DNA from: Copromyces sp. CBS 386.78
Taxonomy: Eukaryota > Ascomycota > Sordariomycetes > Sordariales > Sordariaceae
Reading direction: 5' to 3'
Assembly: GCA_030685235.1 (NCBI GenBank)
Contig: MU839111.1
Span: 248,001-312,000, forward strand
DNA length: 64,000 nt
The stretch's first letter is position 1, and each line of letters opens with the position of its first letter. A program made the position numbers and the translations under genes. The notes beneath the pieces are model-generated. The model saw only the letters and a program-made list of their open reading frames with translations. It made no database searches and was not told the origin of the DNA. Shown one piece after another: positions 37,601-48,634 of this stretch.

Positions 37601-37986
37601 CTGGCTCTGACCTCAAGAACTTGTGCGTGAGCGCGGCGATGGAGGCCGTGAGAGAAGAATGCAGAGCCAAGGAGGTGCACGACGCGGCAAACCCGGAGGG
37701 TCCGGCGTACGAGTTCCCGGAGAAGAGAGTGTTGACGAGGAAACACTTTGAAAAGGGCATGAGGGAGATTAGTGCCAGTATTAGCGAGGACATGGAGAGC
37801 TTGAAGGCGATTCGCAAGTTTGATGAGCAGTATGGTGATGCGGGCGGGAAGGCGGCCCGCAAAAAGGGGAGGAAGGGGATGGGCTTTGAGGTTGCGGGTA
37901 TGGGCAAGGGGGGCACGGAGGAGGCGAGGGTTAGGAAGGTTGTTGTTGATGAGGTGCAGGATGGGAGGGCCAAGATCGCGGTGTAA
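34657..37986 (+). CDS. mitochondrial AAA ATPase (ATAD1/Msp1-like AAA module)
   Basis: This is an intronless frame of 1109 residues. The N-terminus is Arg/Ala/Ser-rich without acids (MPVAGARALLSAQSSCCRRL) and resembles a mitochondrial presequence. A Ser/Thr/Lys-rich linker of about 90 residues follows, then a long fungal-specific middle region (about 150-740) without a motif I can name. The AAA domain is C-terminal: Walker A GPPGTGKT near residues 822-829, Walker B VIFLDEADAL near 877-886, and sensor/arginine-finger segment FIMVATNRPFDLDEAVLRR. The DLYSGSDLKNLCVSAAMEAV helix follows. The meiotic-clade features (a single AAA module, the SDLKNLC motif) resemble Msp1/ATAD1 and spastin-type proteins. 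The size and middle region mark it as the large fungal mitochondrial version, possibly acting on membrane proteins. The start at 34657 is preferred because the presequence begins there. Confidence 0.85.
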   Translation: MPVAGARALLSAQSSCCRRLPRAVSAAAVAVAVAGSASGTNSSSVSLSRRQHASVRGFRTSAASLKNDPDSNSNSADDKKPSSTTTEDEHKTTKDKPASTTTTTSQEEADKRDAEAKAAADAYKEALTLKGTRGRTRPGRMSAVNGIENNVAPQASSTPSTPWVKLDPWFVDHNVSLYEARPIGAPQTLLFPLEDVDREAVLELLEKKLDKVQVTEEDVNSWTSMLDELVRLPEEEREVAFEQLSESASQLLKKAHAAHNTAFLQALAIVHQTGANPDHIELLRKHHSSREDDIVRLLWWSDKPLSGEAQRWLANLRCEAHPGSGALHGSPLASRPDPEYPVCMELLAAIRAELVADVTHGTKPPDYHRVTTVLSVVNRKGRSVANNVIDDIATDLKADVIHLDAFSLARLLGTQLQQNIHNVRGSVSMLGYAASEINGRLANRDDADSDGDVGVLHVSMPSKLRSLLSSGKDFGTSRSVDPRWEGLKIQNTLKAIVRAADAKRFAQTGNYEKRDLIIHLHDYVEISELQESLITRLRDIVDDWHFEEAAQDGKKIVLVGSSSSDMEKSQHWRNHLVELGREGHHIIPFHASPSTEWMDRKDNLYDNINNIKNMLEARLLTPAAIDFDAQIKFQDDQVLVDERYTDLFQTLSKHVFDVQWVYRLTSLLLGSRSPPPKKYGLGHLKYALAFMSDRDNHWKGIYSGIRPPYFSPLFRQKGGGASNMFDQHMHDAGDSPTSGFSSAWSNQSQNTGDNKDYDQHEKKLLAGLVNAKDIHTTFDDIIVPPETKESLIGLTSLSLQRPDAFAYGVLKTERIPGCLLYGPPGTGKTLLAKAVAKESGANMLEVSAASINDMWLGQSEKNVRALFSLARKLSPMVIFLDEADALLGARHNNPGRTAHRETITQFLREWDGLSDMRAFIMVATNRPFDLDEAVLRRLPRKILVDLPLVAERAKILRVMLREEQVAPDVDLDALAKETDLYSGSDLKNLCVSAAMEAVREECRAKEVHDAANPEGPAYEFPEKRVLTRKHFEKGMREISASISEDMESLKAIRKFDEQYGDAGGKAARKKGRKGMGFEVAGMGKGGTEEARVRKVVVDEVQDGRAKIAV

Positions 37987-38029
37987 GAAGGGAATGTGTG
38001 AAGGGTTGTAAAGGATTTGTATAGTATCA

Positions 38030-39050
38030 TGGAGGAGTTCAGGTTGTCATCTGCTTATAGTATTGTATCAAGTTGTTTCGTGGAAATGATATATGGTATG
38101 AGTTGCATGTCATGGCGTGGCTGAGATGGCATATAATGTAGGTAGATATACCGACCGGGTGTACATAACGGGCTTTCCATGGTTCGCATTCATTGTTCAT
38201 AGGTTAGGGGGGTATCAAGACTACTAGTCTATAGGGCTGTATTCTACATTGGCATTGGCATTGGTATGGGTATTATGGGGTGGATCAAAAGTCAGTACTT
38301 CTAAAACGGCGAGACCTGTGTGACAAAGATCTCTTTCCCCCATTTTCCAAAGGTATAGAAAAAATAATCATGTGGAAAACTCCTTTTGTCTTCCATATGT
38401 TGGGCATAACAACGTCAACGAGAATGCTGCCGATGCAAGTTGCCTGCCTGGACGTAGTTGAACCGAGTGGCGACCATTCCCTTTTATTCTCCTCTGTCTT
38501 GCCCGCCGCCTCTACAAGCTACCATGCTATGACCTATATATATCCCATGAGTCTATAGCCTATAGGTAGCCTTCAGCAGTATACATACACATCAATTCTA
38601 GAGAAAAATTTAATTACAAAATTTCTTGCTGGAAATTTGTTGTCAATTCTTTCACCGCGTGGGTTATAATCAACTTATCTTGGATTTTGGTAAAAGAATA
38701 TGAGTCAGGTGGATTGTCAGTGAATCCAACTGAATGGGACCTCGGTGCAAACTATGTGATATATCTTCTGAGCACCTCAGGTTCAGCAAAATCATTTCTA
38801 TGTCGTCAAGACCTCACTCTAGCTAGTATGTCTAGTAGCCTTGCTGCTTTTGACTATGCTCTTTGTTGTTTATTCTTCAACTTTGCCATACTCCAAGCTG
38901 TATGCAATATAACAAGGAAGGAAAATGCATGTCCTCTCTTACTTCCCTACTTCTGGGTATTTACCATTGCCCTTGCAGTCCTTGTCAAGGCCTGCCGTTG
39001 CATTCCTCTTCCCACTTCGACTTCAGCTTCAGCGTCGGGCTGCCTCTACT
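38030..39050. other. convergent 3' intergenic region
   Basis: This stretch lies between the 3' ends of the AAA ATPase (plus) and Suz12 (minus). It is AT-richer than its surroundings and holds no supportable gene. It probably contains both 3' UTRs and termination signals. Confidence 0.55.
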
Positions 39051-39051
39051 T

Positions 39052-41615
39052 CTAATGACCTCCTGCTTCGCATTGAAAGCACTTCCACTTCCTCCTCCTA
39101 ACTAGTTCGAGCGCCTCCTCTGGATTCGGCACGCATCGGCTGTGATAGACGCGTTGTTTGCAATGCTGGTTTAGTCTCTAGTTAGTAACTCAGTTCTGAA
39201 TGGTTGGATGGAAGAAGAGAATGGCAAAAGAAGACTCACCTTATTACAACAAATCATCATCTCCGGCTGCGGCACCACCTCTCCACACCTCGCACAACCA
39301 CCCGCTGCACTCTTCTTCCTGCCACCACCCGGCTGCTGCTGCTGCTCATGGACATCCGACTCTCTCCTCGCCCGCTCATCACCACCGGCACCACCAGCAG
39401 CAGAAGCACCCTCAGCACCACCACCACCACCGCCACCACCAGCAGCCATACTCTTCCTAACCTCATTCAACTCCTTCGTCACCGCCACAACCGTCGCATC
39501 ATCCAGATACCTCCTCGCCAGCAGCACCGCCATATGCTTCCCCAGCTCTTCCGCACGACTCCTCTTCTCCAGCAGCCAGGCCGCCTTCTCCTTGACAAAG
39601 TTGCGGAACTCTCGCGGTAGGTACAGCTCCGAGCCCAAGTGCTTCTGCAGGATGTAGGCGTCCCACTGCATCATGTATTCTTTTTCTTGCGGCTCGACGT
39701 CGGAAAACTCGCCCAGGGCGTCGGCGTGCTTGGTGATCAGCCAGCCCTCGTCCAGCGGCGGGTAGCGGACTTCGGAGCCGGGAGCGAGCTCGACTTTGGA
39801 GAGAGGGTCGTAGATCGGGCGGTTGATGTTGTGGGGAACGTAGACGGGTTTCTTTTGGGCTTTCTCTTTGGAGGCGCGGCTGCGGGTGGAGGCGGAGGTG
39901 GCGGATAAGGATTTTTCCTTTTGTTGTCGTTGTTGCTGCTGCTGCTGTTGTTGCTGCTGCTGCTGTTGGGGATGTGGTCCCTTCGTTGGACTTCGGCTGG
40001 CTGGGAGAGGAGGAATCTTGTACCCGCCATGATCGGGCAAGAGACGGGATCTCACCCAGGAGTCGTCGCCGTCGACGAATTTGGCGAGATCGAGGGGTTT
40101 TACTGGAAGACCCAGCGAGTAGATGATCTTGCTGCTGCCGGATTTTAAGGGGGAAGCGGATGCGGTGGTCGACGAGGTGTTTCCAGCAACAGCGACGACG
40201 CGTTGAACTGCCACCAAGTATAGGCCCTTCTTCTGCTCAAACTTGAAGTCAAATTCGGGGTGGCATGAGAAGTGAGCGCGGAGCTGGCTGATGCGCTCAT
40301 GCTCAGCCGCGCATACGAGACAGGAGAGCTTGTTAGCATGCAACGCTTTCCGCTCGCGGCCCTCTTCGGGCGGCAAAACGTACGTGACGGAATGCTCGTC
40401 TAGTTGGGCATGTTCATCGTCGTCTCTTTTCCGTTTCCTTGGCGATTTGCCTACGGCCGTGTTCCATAGCTGCCTTACGTTGTAGTTGACTTCTGTCCTG
40501 TGGCGCCTAGATCGGTTGGGCGTCAGGTCTCCCTCGAGTAGTTCTTCTCCGGCATACGCCGTGGAAGTGCCGTTAACTTCCCAATTCCCCGTCTTGGTGG
40601 CCTCGTCGTTGAACGTTGGGTCATGATGATGCCCATTGATACCATTAACTCCGTTCGAACCAGTCACTGGCAATTCTGACAGGGGCTTCTTAGGGGCCCA
40701 AGGGTCAATTACTGTAATAGAGGGCATGATCTCCTTGGGCTTCTGGTTCCCTGTTAGTTGGCTTGATATACTTGTTTGCCAACGCACGTCAATGTCCATG
40801 ACGAAATCCGTGGGTGTCTCTCGGTTCTGCTGTATTCTCGCTTTCAACCTCGTCGTCTTCCTGTTGCGGGTGTGGAAAATATCCGGAAGTTGGGCAAAAA
40901 GGGCCCACTGCCGCGGTGGTAGGTTACGGGCTGAGGGATCCTCCCCCTTGGCCGGAATCAGGCTGCTGGGTGGCCAACTTGGATCTCCGGCTGACTCGAT
41001 CTCGATTAGGACACTGTAAGAATCGGCAAAGCCAAAGGCGGGATCATGACCATCCCGCTCCAAGTATATTTTGTCTTCGGGAATATCGAAAGCCTCGATA
41101 GCATACAGTCGAGCCATGTGTGTGGATGCGGCGGCAGGGTTCTTATAAACCTTGAGCTCGCATAATTGGCTGTCGACGTGCAAGAGAACCTTTTCATTCC
41201 CGTTATGACCATAAATGCTCAGTTTGCAACGTGCCCGCATGTTCGCGGTATCCCTCACGTTGGGTGCCACCATGCCGTTAGACACGCCATTTTTGATGCG
41301 CGGTGAATCTTTGTGGATAATCTTGAGGACTTCTATCCGCAGGCATCGGGGGCTGTCGCCGTAAGGGTCCTCATATAATGGAAAGCCATTGTTGTCGTTG
41401 AGTCGTCGACGTTTTGCTGGATGTTGGCATGTGTCGTCGAAGTCTTGATCGGTGTGGTGACTGTGGTCGATAAATCTGACATCGGACTCATGAGCAGGCA
41501 CCCGAGACTGGGTGGAGGGCTTGTTGCCCATTCTATCTTCCCAGTAGTTGGTAGCGTGAATCCAATTCCGATGCAAGAAGGGTAGCTGGCGGTATCGCCG
41601 ACACCTCGATGTCAT
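39052..41615 (-). CDS. suz12: Polycomb repressive complex 2 subunit Suz12
   Basis: This is a core subunit of PRC2, which methylates histone H3 Lys27 in facultative heterochromatin. Exon 1 is 39240-41615 and exon 2 is 39052-39165. The 74-bp intron has a GTGAGT donor, a CTAAC branch site and a CAG acceptor. The product is 829 aa. Visible elements in order are a basic patch AKRRRLNDNNG near 65-75, the single C2H2 finger (CLVCAAEHERISQLRAHFSC) near residue 430, and a poly-Gln tract near 555. The VEFS box follows near 625-725 (WDAYILQKHLGSELYLPREF). Then come a Gly/Ala-rich linker and a C-terminal PHD-like finger: CARC in exon 1, and HCKQRVYHSRC and WKCFQC in exon 2. Unspliced reading would end the protein in an unrelated hydrophobic tail. 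The start follows an acceptor-like CACAG, so an upstream non-coding exon is possible. Confidence 0.93.
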
Positions 41616-41639
41616 AGCTGTGAAGAACGATTAGAATCA

Positions 41640-44070
41640 TACAAGATAACATGTGGGAGTGTGATAAGCTTCTGAGTGCATGGTGTCTGTGACGGGGAAC
41701 ATGAGGGCTCTGTACAATAACCGCTGTATATGTCTGAAGTAGGGAAGCTGTATACCGAAAAAAGACAGCTCCGTGCCTTGTTGGGATATAACAAGCTCAG
41801 CAGGTAAATGAAAGGGTGATTGGAAAAGATATGAGAGCGAGGATATGAATGATCAAGCATCCAAAGGGATGATTGATTATGAGCCAAAGTGAAAGAGAGA
41901 TGAGCTCAAGGGTAAACGTAGCGGCAAAGACAGGCGATGAGAGCTAAGCGGTCGCCACGGTAACCCTGACAGCGGCCTTTTGGACATTGTGAAGCAGAAG
42001 GCGTGATGCCAACCAAGCCCTATATCAAAACATTAAGGAGTTCTCTATGCAATGAAAAGGGGGCCCGGTTTGCCGCGTCCAACAACGGCAACAACTTGTC
42101 TTTTTGAACTGCCTAGACAGTGCAATAATGACGCCAATGCCGCCGAAGAGGCCCGAGATCCCGAACTCTTTCACTAAAAGACAAACCCGTACGCTGAAAT
42201 CCGATAATGAAATCTCTGCTGAGATGTCTCGGTTGCATCAGACCCATAGACACATGCAGTGAAAGCGGAATTGTGTGGAAATGTTGAGGGATAGGAATTG
42301 TGGAAAGAAAGGAGGAGGGAAAAAAAAAAGGAAAAAAAAAAGACGCGTACCGTTACCAGAAACTGGCACAGAAACATGAGAGGTGCCATGTTGCTCGCGA
42401 CGCCCGTCACGTCTCACTCTGTGATGCACGGAGCCCATCTTGTGTTCTCGGCCCCAGTCAATCGTGGATCCGGGTTGCCAATTGTGCACTGTGCTCAAAA
42501 GTGTAGCGCATAAAGCTTGATAGCCGGCTATCAGAGTTGCTGCGATGATTGCGGTGAAATTCGGTGTCGCACTAACACCCATGAGACCGCCGAGCGACAG
42601 GGAAGTCGCTGGATATATCGATTGGTGGGAATGTCGCAACAACACGGGCGCTTGCGCTTCCACTTTGAGCGAACTGATTTCAAAATCCGACAATGACCGG
42701 ATATGTTTTGATATCAATGCTGACGAGATGCGAGTTGGCTGAGGTTGATGCAAGAGAATGCGAAAAGAAATGAGCGTCTGCGCAAGTTTGTTAGTGTTTA
42801 TTTACTTTTGTCTGAGGGAAAGAGCGCACGTCAATTGGTGCGGGGCAAGGTGCGCTTACCTCAAAATACTGAAAGTTGCGACAGGAGTTGGTGATGGAGG
42901 AAATATTTTGATATGGCAAAATTCAAAGTATAAGTCTGCGGAACGAACTGAACCGAGTGTTGGACCACGGGACTGAATAGGGAGGTGAATGGTACTGAAT
43001 GAGCTGAGGCTGACAGGTCAGGCGTCAGTGAATGTGGTAGGCACAATAGAGAAATCCGAGCAACAATGGGGCAGGGGCGTTTCTTACGTGCATGTTACAC
43101 TTGCACCTGCCAACTTGGACAACTTTCAGATTTTGATTTCTCTTCGTTTGATTTTCCCTCCATCATCTCCACCTTGATTCTCACACCAAACCCATGGACC
43201 TGATCTCCGTCACAATGGCTATCCAACGACACACACTTTATTCAAATTCATTCCTGTGGCATCCCACAATACCATTCATTCTTTGACATTGTCCATGGCC
43301 GACTTCCATCCCATATAGACGGGTGTGGCCAGACGATCAGACCGTTGCCGGCGGCAAGCTTCACAAGTATCGAGCCCATAGACGAAATCGTCATGGTTAC
43401 AGGTGTTACATAGCTCTACTGGGAAAATGGACACAGAAGCTTGGTATGTATTCATCATTCGTCGCAGCCTCGGCCTCTTCCTGATTGCTAGCTGACAAAA
43501 GCTATGGGAACAGATATGTCGTTTCGACGGGCACACGAAGACTTCCTTTTCCATCAGAGAATATGAAGGCGAACCTTCATTCATCGGCCATTCCACCAAG
43601 TGCCCGATCGCAGCCTTCTATCCGAATGGTGCGCCAGATGAAAAGAGGCAACTTCCTCATGCAACTACCCAACCCTAACCCTTACCAACGACACTTCCCA
43701 CCATGAACCGAGAGAACGAACAAAACCGACGAATCAAACCAGAGAGATAATTTTGTAAGTCAAGGCACTTTATTTCCCTGTTGTCTGCCGAATACCTGTT
43801 GTTTGTTGTGGTCCTCCGGCCCATAATCCTCCATACGCCGAGCAACCATTCCTATCAACTCTCAACGCCGCCGGCCCCGATGCCCAAAGTATGCGATCCC
43901 AGTAGAACCGATGAACTGGAACAGAGCAAAGAGCAAAAGCACACTAAGAAAGCCCCAACTCCATGCTCAAACACCATCGTTCACCGCACTGTATCAACAT
44001 GAACCGCCCTTTTCCACCGCGTCTTGGTGTCATCGGTATCTGCCCAGTGGCCAACTAGATGAGGATGGCA
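41640..44070. other. intergenic region with one weak minus-strand frame
   Basis: This is the Suz12 upstream region and the downstream flank of the 44-kb gene. A minus-strand frame at about 42,360-42,753 contains a hydrophobic stretch (MGVSATPNFTAIIAATLIAG) and runs to a GTAACG donor-like site, so a small membrane protein is conceivable. A second minus-strand frame at 43,276-43,599 has two CxxC pairs (CNTCNHDD and CEACRRQ) but no clear start. Two telomere-like CCCTAA units occur at 43,670-43,682. None of these is strong enough for a gene call. Confidence 0.35.
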
Positions 44071-44073
44071 TGT

Positions 44074-44840
44074 TTAGATCTCACCCTCATACTTGTAGTT
44101 GTCCTTGCCCTCTATCCTCACCACAACATCCATTAGCACATCGTATCCTTTTCCCCTCACACCTGTACCGAGTGTACTCTGCCTCGATGTCTTCGACAAC
44201 CAAAAGATCGACATCGTCAGAGTAACAGGAAAAGTAATCAGAGTCGGACTCACCATCCTCGCCTTCCTCCTGCTTGGTCTCCACAGCATCAGGAGTAGTT
44301 TTCTCCTTCTTCAGCGGACGTTGCTTCTCGTCGTCATCCGAGTCCTCAGGTTCGGCCTTGTACGTGAAGGGCTCACGCTGCTCGCCAGCGGAACCCTCAT
44401 TGCCGGAATCCTCGTTGTTGTTGATGGCCGCAGTGGCCCTCTTGCGCTTAGTGCTGCGGGGAGCACGAGGAGTCTTAGGAGTCTTGGCCTGGGCCGGGCT
44501 GCTCGTGCCGCTGGGGCCTGCGCCGCTGGGGCCCGCGTCATCGGTCAAGGAACCGTAGTTCTTGGGCGGCTGAATGTCGTGCGCTTTCAGGAGGCGCTCG
44601 TAACGTTTGGCACTATGGAGGGAGATGGCGTATTAGCTGGATTGATCACTGTTTGACGACTAGAGGCCATGTGAGAAAGGAGTAATTGAGTGAGCGAGTG
44701 ACTTACGCTGCGGCCTTGGATACGATGCTGAGCTCCCCGGCGACTTCGCTCCAGTTGATCTTGCCATTGCTCGAGTGCTTGATGCAACACAAGAGAAAGT
44801 TCATCTGACCGGCCACGTCCTGGTTGGCTTTGGGAGGCAT
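44074..44840 (-). CDS. Myb/SANT-like nuclear protein, intron-containing subfamily
   Basis: Three exons (44707-44840, 44254-44612 and 44074-44111) give a 176-aa acidic/basic protein. Splice sites are GTAAGT/CATAG and GTGAGT/GATAG, and all joints keep frame. The N-terminus (MPPKANQDVAGQMNFLLCCI) leads into a Myb-like three-helix domain with the single conserved Trp (INWSEVAGEL) and a recognition helix AAAKRYERLLKAHD. The first intron sits in phase 2 inside that third helix, the same place as in the 62.0-kb gene. Downstream are TPKTPRAPRSTKRKR (a likely nuclear localisation signal), a Lys/Glu/Asp-rich region and a C-terminus ending GEI. A DNA- or histone-binding nuclear role is inferred from the domain; no target can be read. 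It heads a cluster of relatives that extends to 63.5 kb. Confidence 0.78.
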
Positions 44841-44844
44841 TTTG

Positions 44845-46800
44845 ACGGTTGAGCGAGATGAGGTTGGCTGCGAAGAACTGCTGTCAGGTCAGTTGACTGC
44901 TGGTTTGAAAGCAATACTGTCGAGTGACGGTCAAGTGACTGATGTGTGATGCCTGGTGGCTGTGGTGCGAGATAGTGGAAGGAAGTGGAAGGTGCGAGTG
45001 GACTTGCAAGGCGCGAGAAGATGAAGCTATTTCTTGCAGCCAAAAACACCCGAGGGACTTGGACTCACTTTGGTCGACCTAGTTGTCAGGAAGATGAGTT
45101 CCGCGAGTGCTTCCAAGCAAAAGGCTTTGGTAGGCAAGCTTGTGGTTGTTGAAAGGAAAAAGAGTGTCAGAGACGCCGACGGATGGGGGATATTTATGGA
45201 CGTCCAGGACGGTTCAGGACCCCACTTAACGACAGCGTCTGTCTGAACACCGTCTCTATTTTGGCAGGCGGCAGGACCGCCAGGACAAGTTTGTCGTCCG
45301 AGGCCACTGTCCTGGACGGCGGGCCATCAAACGAGTGGTCACATTCGACAGGCTGCAGCGACCGTTAACTCGAACTTTTCATCCGTTTTATTCATCGTCC
45401 AGGCAACCACATCCACAAATCTAGGAATTTCACAGTCGAGCCGGTCTGCCCAAGTGTGATGGCAGGTGCCCTAGAAAGGATTGGAATACCAGAGAGTGTC
45501 GTCCAGCCTCCGCCCCCAGTAAGGTATTTCATCGCATACACCAACGAGGCTTCCTTGTCCTTCACGAGAGTTTTCCTTCGAGGTTTCGGTGGAGACGATG
45601 TTTGCACATGGCATAAGAAAAAGCTCAAACGCTCAGATCCTATTGTTCTTTGGCATTCGATGTTTCATCCCTTTCTGAGCTACGTATAGAAAGACGCCCA
45701 TGGAACATGCATTATCGGACAACGAGGCGGTAAGGACCACAGGAGCCGCTTCACCTGTCCAGTGTCAAAGCCTTGATATTCTTGGCTGTCTTTGGGATTA
45801 TCACCTACCCATAAGGCCCCTTTTGGGCACGTGCTTGAAGTCTGCAGATGGGCAGTGTCCGTCTAAAAGAGTGTGTGTTTGTCGTCTGTTGCCCGTCGCT
45901 GCCGGACTTTGCACGAAGCTGGCCGGCCAGCGGGCAGGCGACGTGGAAGTCTTGGAGCAAAGGACCTGGGCCAAAGCTGGTCTGGCAGCACCCAAGGCCC
46001 AGTGGCCATAGACAGTATACAATAGAGTTATTAGTTTGGGCTGCCTACCACTTTTCAGTTTGATTACTCCGTGATTGCGATCAAGTCCTGAGAGCAACCC
46101 CGTATTGAGCTTCGGAGCCTGCTCTTGTCCACGCTAGGGTACGCGATGGCAAAGCTGTGGCTGTCAAAGCATGTATGGGCATTGCATTAACTCCCCAATA
46201 TGTCCCCAAGATACCAGAAGGCTTCTGGGATCAGTGATCGAGGAGTGTCTGCTCCAGAAAAGAGCTAGGTTATAGACTTTACCTTCACGGGGAGCTGTAG
46301 TCTTTTGTTTGGCTTGGTGAATACCACCTCGCACCCTCCCCCAAGGACCCTTTGTGCCATGGGAAACCTGGTCGAGGTCACCTACTGTGTAGGTTCTTCT
46401 ACCATCATTCTGTTCACATATCGTTTCGTTACCTGCCTGAATGTTTGGCAAGTGACAGGCAGAAAAAGGGCCGGAACCTTGAACCTTCAAGCCTTGTGAA
46501 TGTGCAATATTGTTCATGGAACCTTCATCAGAGACGACTCGGGGTATAAAGTCGTCTTCGTATCCCCCGACTCCTGTACTTCTTTCTTCTACTTCTACTG
46601 CCATCAAAGAGCAACATCTTCATGTCCGGTCAGAGCTTGTCGCGTCTTTATCTTTAACTTGGCCTCGGGCTTTCTTTTCCTGAAGGAGGCAGTATTATTG
46701 AGACATAGAGCATTAGCTTTTGTACGTCATTCACGTAAACAACCTCGAAATCCAGACTGTTATTTACTAACCATAATAATTCGTCTTCCTTGCGCAGAAA
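44845..46800. other. intergenic, no supportable gene
   Basis: This includes the promoter and leader of the 44-kb gene (to about 45.05 kb). Two related GC-rich segments around 45,200-45,225 and 45,270-45,325 share GTCCAGGACGG- and CCAGGACA-like words. Open frames here are short and lack splice context. The bases just before 46,807 are the leader of the next gene. Confidence 0.4.
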
Positions 46801-46806
46801 CTCAGA

Positions 46807-48448
46807 ATGCCTCCCGAAACCCCCCGCCCCGTCCCCAAACTCCGGGGCAGAGAACCTCCCAAGGAAGACATGAACCTAATTTACAGTGTACTAGAGAATA
46901 TCATCGTTGATGACACGGTCAAACAAAAGGTTCTCGAATTCGATACAGCCAAGGCTACTGAAAGAGCCAATATGGCCTCAGAAGCTGGTTTTCACACCAG
47001 GTGGTACACATACCGGATGAAGTTCAGACTTGAAGACAATCTTCCAGTCGACCCAAACAAAGCTCACTCTTCGTCAGCCGAGCCCCAACTCCGTGGTGTG
47101 AAGCCCACCGCCAGCGCCCTCAATATTATTTTCAGCATCCTGGAAAATCTCAAGGAGAAAGTCAGAGCTGACTGGGCCAAAGTCGCTGCCCGGGCTGGCT
47201 TGAGCTACGCTGACGAGGCCCAAGAAATGTGGAGTAAACTCTGCACCGAGTATCAGCTTTGTAACGAAACAGCTGCAGTTGGGAGGACTACCAACATAAA
47301 CACTCCATGTCCTCAATCTCCTCGGGTCGTCGTTACCAACGAAGCTCAACCTGCCTCTCTCTGTATGGCTGAGTCGCCTTGTGTCCCCCAGACTCATCAA
47401 AAACCCCTTTGCCCCTGTACCCCCGTTAGGCCTTCACTCTTCAGTCGCGGACGTTCCTTCTAGCAGCAACATCATCACTCCTCCGGTCTCAGTCCTCGCG
47501 CCTTCACCCGTCGACACACCGGCTATTACCGGACCTCATGCGTTTTCCCATCATGAAGTCCCCTACGACAACCCTATCAGCAAATCTCCTGCCAATTACG
47601 TCAACACGGGTAGCCAGACGGACGGTAAATGCTGTCCCTCCAAAGCTTCCGGTTTCAGGGTGGTTGCAAGAAACCTTCTTTGGGCATCCATCTTGGCTGA
47701 GGAGGAGAATGAGAGGGAACACCATGAGCGAATCCTTACTTCGTCTCCCAGTGGCCGTGCCCGTGCCAATTACTCTTGGTCTTATGACACGCCCACAAAC
47801 GAGAACGAGCCCGTGGTCAATGTCAATGCGGGGCCCAGCACTGTGGCCATGGCTAGCTCTACCAACGATGGCACGACCAAAGAGGGCACCGGAGGAAGAG
47901 GTAGAGACACTGGTACTCAAACAGAAGACCCATGTTGTTGTGTCACCGCCTTCGGGTTCAGGGTGGCGTTTGTTTACATGTTTGTCGTCCTCGACGCCCC
48001 TGCCAACACCGAGGAAGAGAATACCTCTGGTTGGCCTCTAGCCCATCTGGGAGCAGAAGCCGAACAAGCTGCCAATACATCCTTCTCTGCCTACTCCTCA
48101 TCCTCCAGCTCCAGGTCCAACTCCCTTTTGTTCTCCAACTCCTCCAAGTCTTCTAGAACCACAGCAACTTCCTCTTTTCACACTCCCACCATTGGGACTG
48201 GGTTAACCGGCAACCCCTTCCCCCCTACCAGCAAGAAAGCCAAAACTCTCCAAGCAGCTGCCAGATACATGTGGTCGCTAGCAGCCAAAGCAGAGTATGA
48301 GCGCGATGAGAGTCTGGGGCAGTGGCCGGGTTGGTTGCTCCTAGACCAGGGCGGTGGTGGTGTGTCTTTGAGTGCGTATGAGAATGCGGTGGCTGCGGCT
48401 GGGGCGCCACTGAGGGTTTTGTGGTTGAGGGTTGCTGTTATGATTTAG
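46807..48448 (+). CDS. double Myb-like domain protein with Cys-Cys repeats; frame change unresolved
   Basis: The first frame runs from ATG 46807 to the TAG at 47463. It contains two diverged copies of the cluster's domain: EDMNLIYSVLENI with HTRWYTYRMKFRL, and ALNIIFSILENLKEK with DWAKVAARAGL and MWSKLCTEYQL. A second frame, open from about 47,300 to the TGA at 48,448, reads a Ser/Thr/Pro-rich protein. It has an internal repeat (NTGSQTDGKCC...GFRV near 47,605 and DTGTQTEDPCC...GFRV near 47,908) and an Ala-rich helical end (LQAAARYMWSLAAKAEYERD). The two frames differ by one base, and no well-matched intron bridges them. A weak GTTGGG donor with a CGAAG acceptor (about 67 nt) would work in phase. 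Either a missed intron or a frameshift separates them, so the model is provisional. The protein lacks the basic AT-hook/TPAKKK modules and the x-E-I end of its relatives. Confidence 0.5.
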
Positions 48449-48571
48449 GTGATGTTGGTGTAACTGTGGTAAGGAGGGGAGGAGGAAGTGGGGGAGAAGG
48501 TGAGAATGGGGAAATGGAAAGAGGGAACGAGTCAAGGAAAAAGTAAGGGGAGGAAGAGGTCGAGCTGCGTC

Positions 48572-48634
48572 TGTATATGCGAGTGTCTTCTCTGCATCTG
48601 CGAGTGTCTCCTCTGCATCTGCGAGTGTCTCCGC
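48572..48634. repeat. three 21-bp tandem repeats
   Basis: Copies lie at 48572-48592, 48593-48613 and 48614-48634, with consensus TGCATCTGCGAGTGTCTCCTC (21 bases; key part CTGCGAGTGTCT). The period is a multiple of three, so open frames exist on both strands, but there is no start context or neighbouring exon. I treat it as an intergenic minisatellite. Confidence 0.75.

Noticed and set aside
43670..43682. telomere-like CCCTAA units
   Set aside because: Only about two units, too short for an interstitial telomere. They may be a promoter telobox or chance.
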